DNA from: JBDKUD01 sp039679805
GTDB lineage: Bacteria > Bacillota > Syntrophomonadia > Syntrophomonadales > Syntrophomonadaceae
Assembly: GCA_039679805.1 (NCBI GenBank)
Contig: JBDKUD010000152.1
Location: forward strand, 1-14,754
Direction of reading: 5' to 3'
Length of the DNA: 14,754 bases
The stretch's first letter is position 1. Every line of letters starts with the position of its first letter. Shown piece by piece: positions 14,636-14,754 of the stretch. The position numbers and the translations under genes are program-made. Under the pieces are notes generated by a model. It saw only the letters and a program-made list of their open reading frames with translations, was not told where the DNA came from and did not search any database.

Positions 14636-14754
14636 TTGAAGCATTTGCACAGAAGTAATAAAAATAAAATGATTGCCGGAGTCGCCGGAGGACTCGCAGA
14701 ATATGCCGATGTTGATGTAACATTGGTTAGGTTGATCTGGGTATTATCGTTCTT
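14636..14754 (+). CDS. PspC-domain membrane protein (N-terminal fragment)
   Basis: This frame is open for 39 codons and is cut by the window edge. After a basic start (KHLHRSNKNK) comes the PspC signature: KMIAGVAGGLAEY (11-23), then DVDVTLVRLIWVL (25-37), leading into the expected first membrane helix. The TTG start at 14636 is supported by GGAGGTG at 14624-14630; the next ATG is at codon 12, inside the domain. PspC-type proteins sense or answer membrane stress, as part of the phage-shock response in Gram-negatives and as small membrane proteins next to LiaF-like genes in Firmicutes. Divergence from a LiaF-like gene fits that. Total length and any C-terminal domain are unknown. Confidence 0.85.
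   Translation, partial: MKHLHRSNKNKMIAGVAGGLAEYADVDVTLVRLIWVLSF

Overview
The window looks like chromosomal DNA of a low-to-moderate-GC Firmicute, possibly a Syntrophomonas-like clostridial relative. The signs are strong GGAGG-type ribosome binding sites, frequent TTG and GTG starts, compact intrinsic terminators, a LiaF-like/PspC envelope-stress pair, SbsA-type Ig-like surface proteins and an HD-GYP regulator. The lineage is inferred from gene content and style, not from a database match.

Layout. Nearly everything is on the minus strand. Positions 1-6153 hold, in transcription order, a VOC (glyoxalase-fold) protein, a membrane GAF/HD-GYP c-di-GMP phosphodiesterase, a 1139-residue secreted protein of Ig-like modules, and a second secreted IPT-like protein cut by the window edge. 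An intrinsic terminator separates the two surface genes. Positions 6308-7231 (plus) encode a membrane-anchored NodB-type polysaccharide deacetylase. It converges, with a 2-bp gap, on a second and different deacetylase (7234-7995, minus), which follows an M29 aminopeptidase in an apparent two-gene operon. Positions 9341-11560 hold a DUF89/ARMT1-like gene followed by a 5'-deoxyadenosine/MTA/SAH-type deaminase, closed by two successive terminators. Positions 11561-11905 carry no gene but contain a modular imperfect inverted repeat of about 233 bp abutting the end of glnS. glnS (GlnRS) is at 11906-13654. A LiaF-like four-TM protein (minus) and a PspC-domain protein (plus, partial) diverge from a shared regulatory region at the right edge.

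How the genes may fit together. The left half is about the cell surface: second-messenger turnover, secreted Ig-like proteins and polysaccharide N-deacetylation. The right edge is envelope-stress sensing. The middle looks like housekeeping or salvage: peptide breakdown, nucleoside by-product deamination plus a possible damage-control phosphatase, and aminoacylation. No mobile-element gene, CRISPR array, rRNA or tRNA was seen. I found no clearly new multi-gene system. The least explained items are the modular inverted repeat beside glnS, the DUF89/deaminase pair and the tandem-terminator leader before the aminopeptidase.
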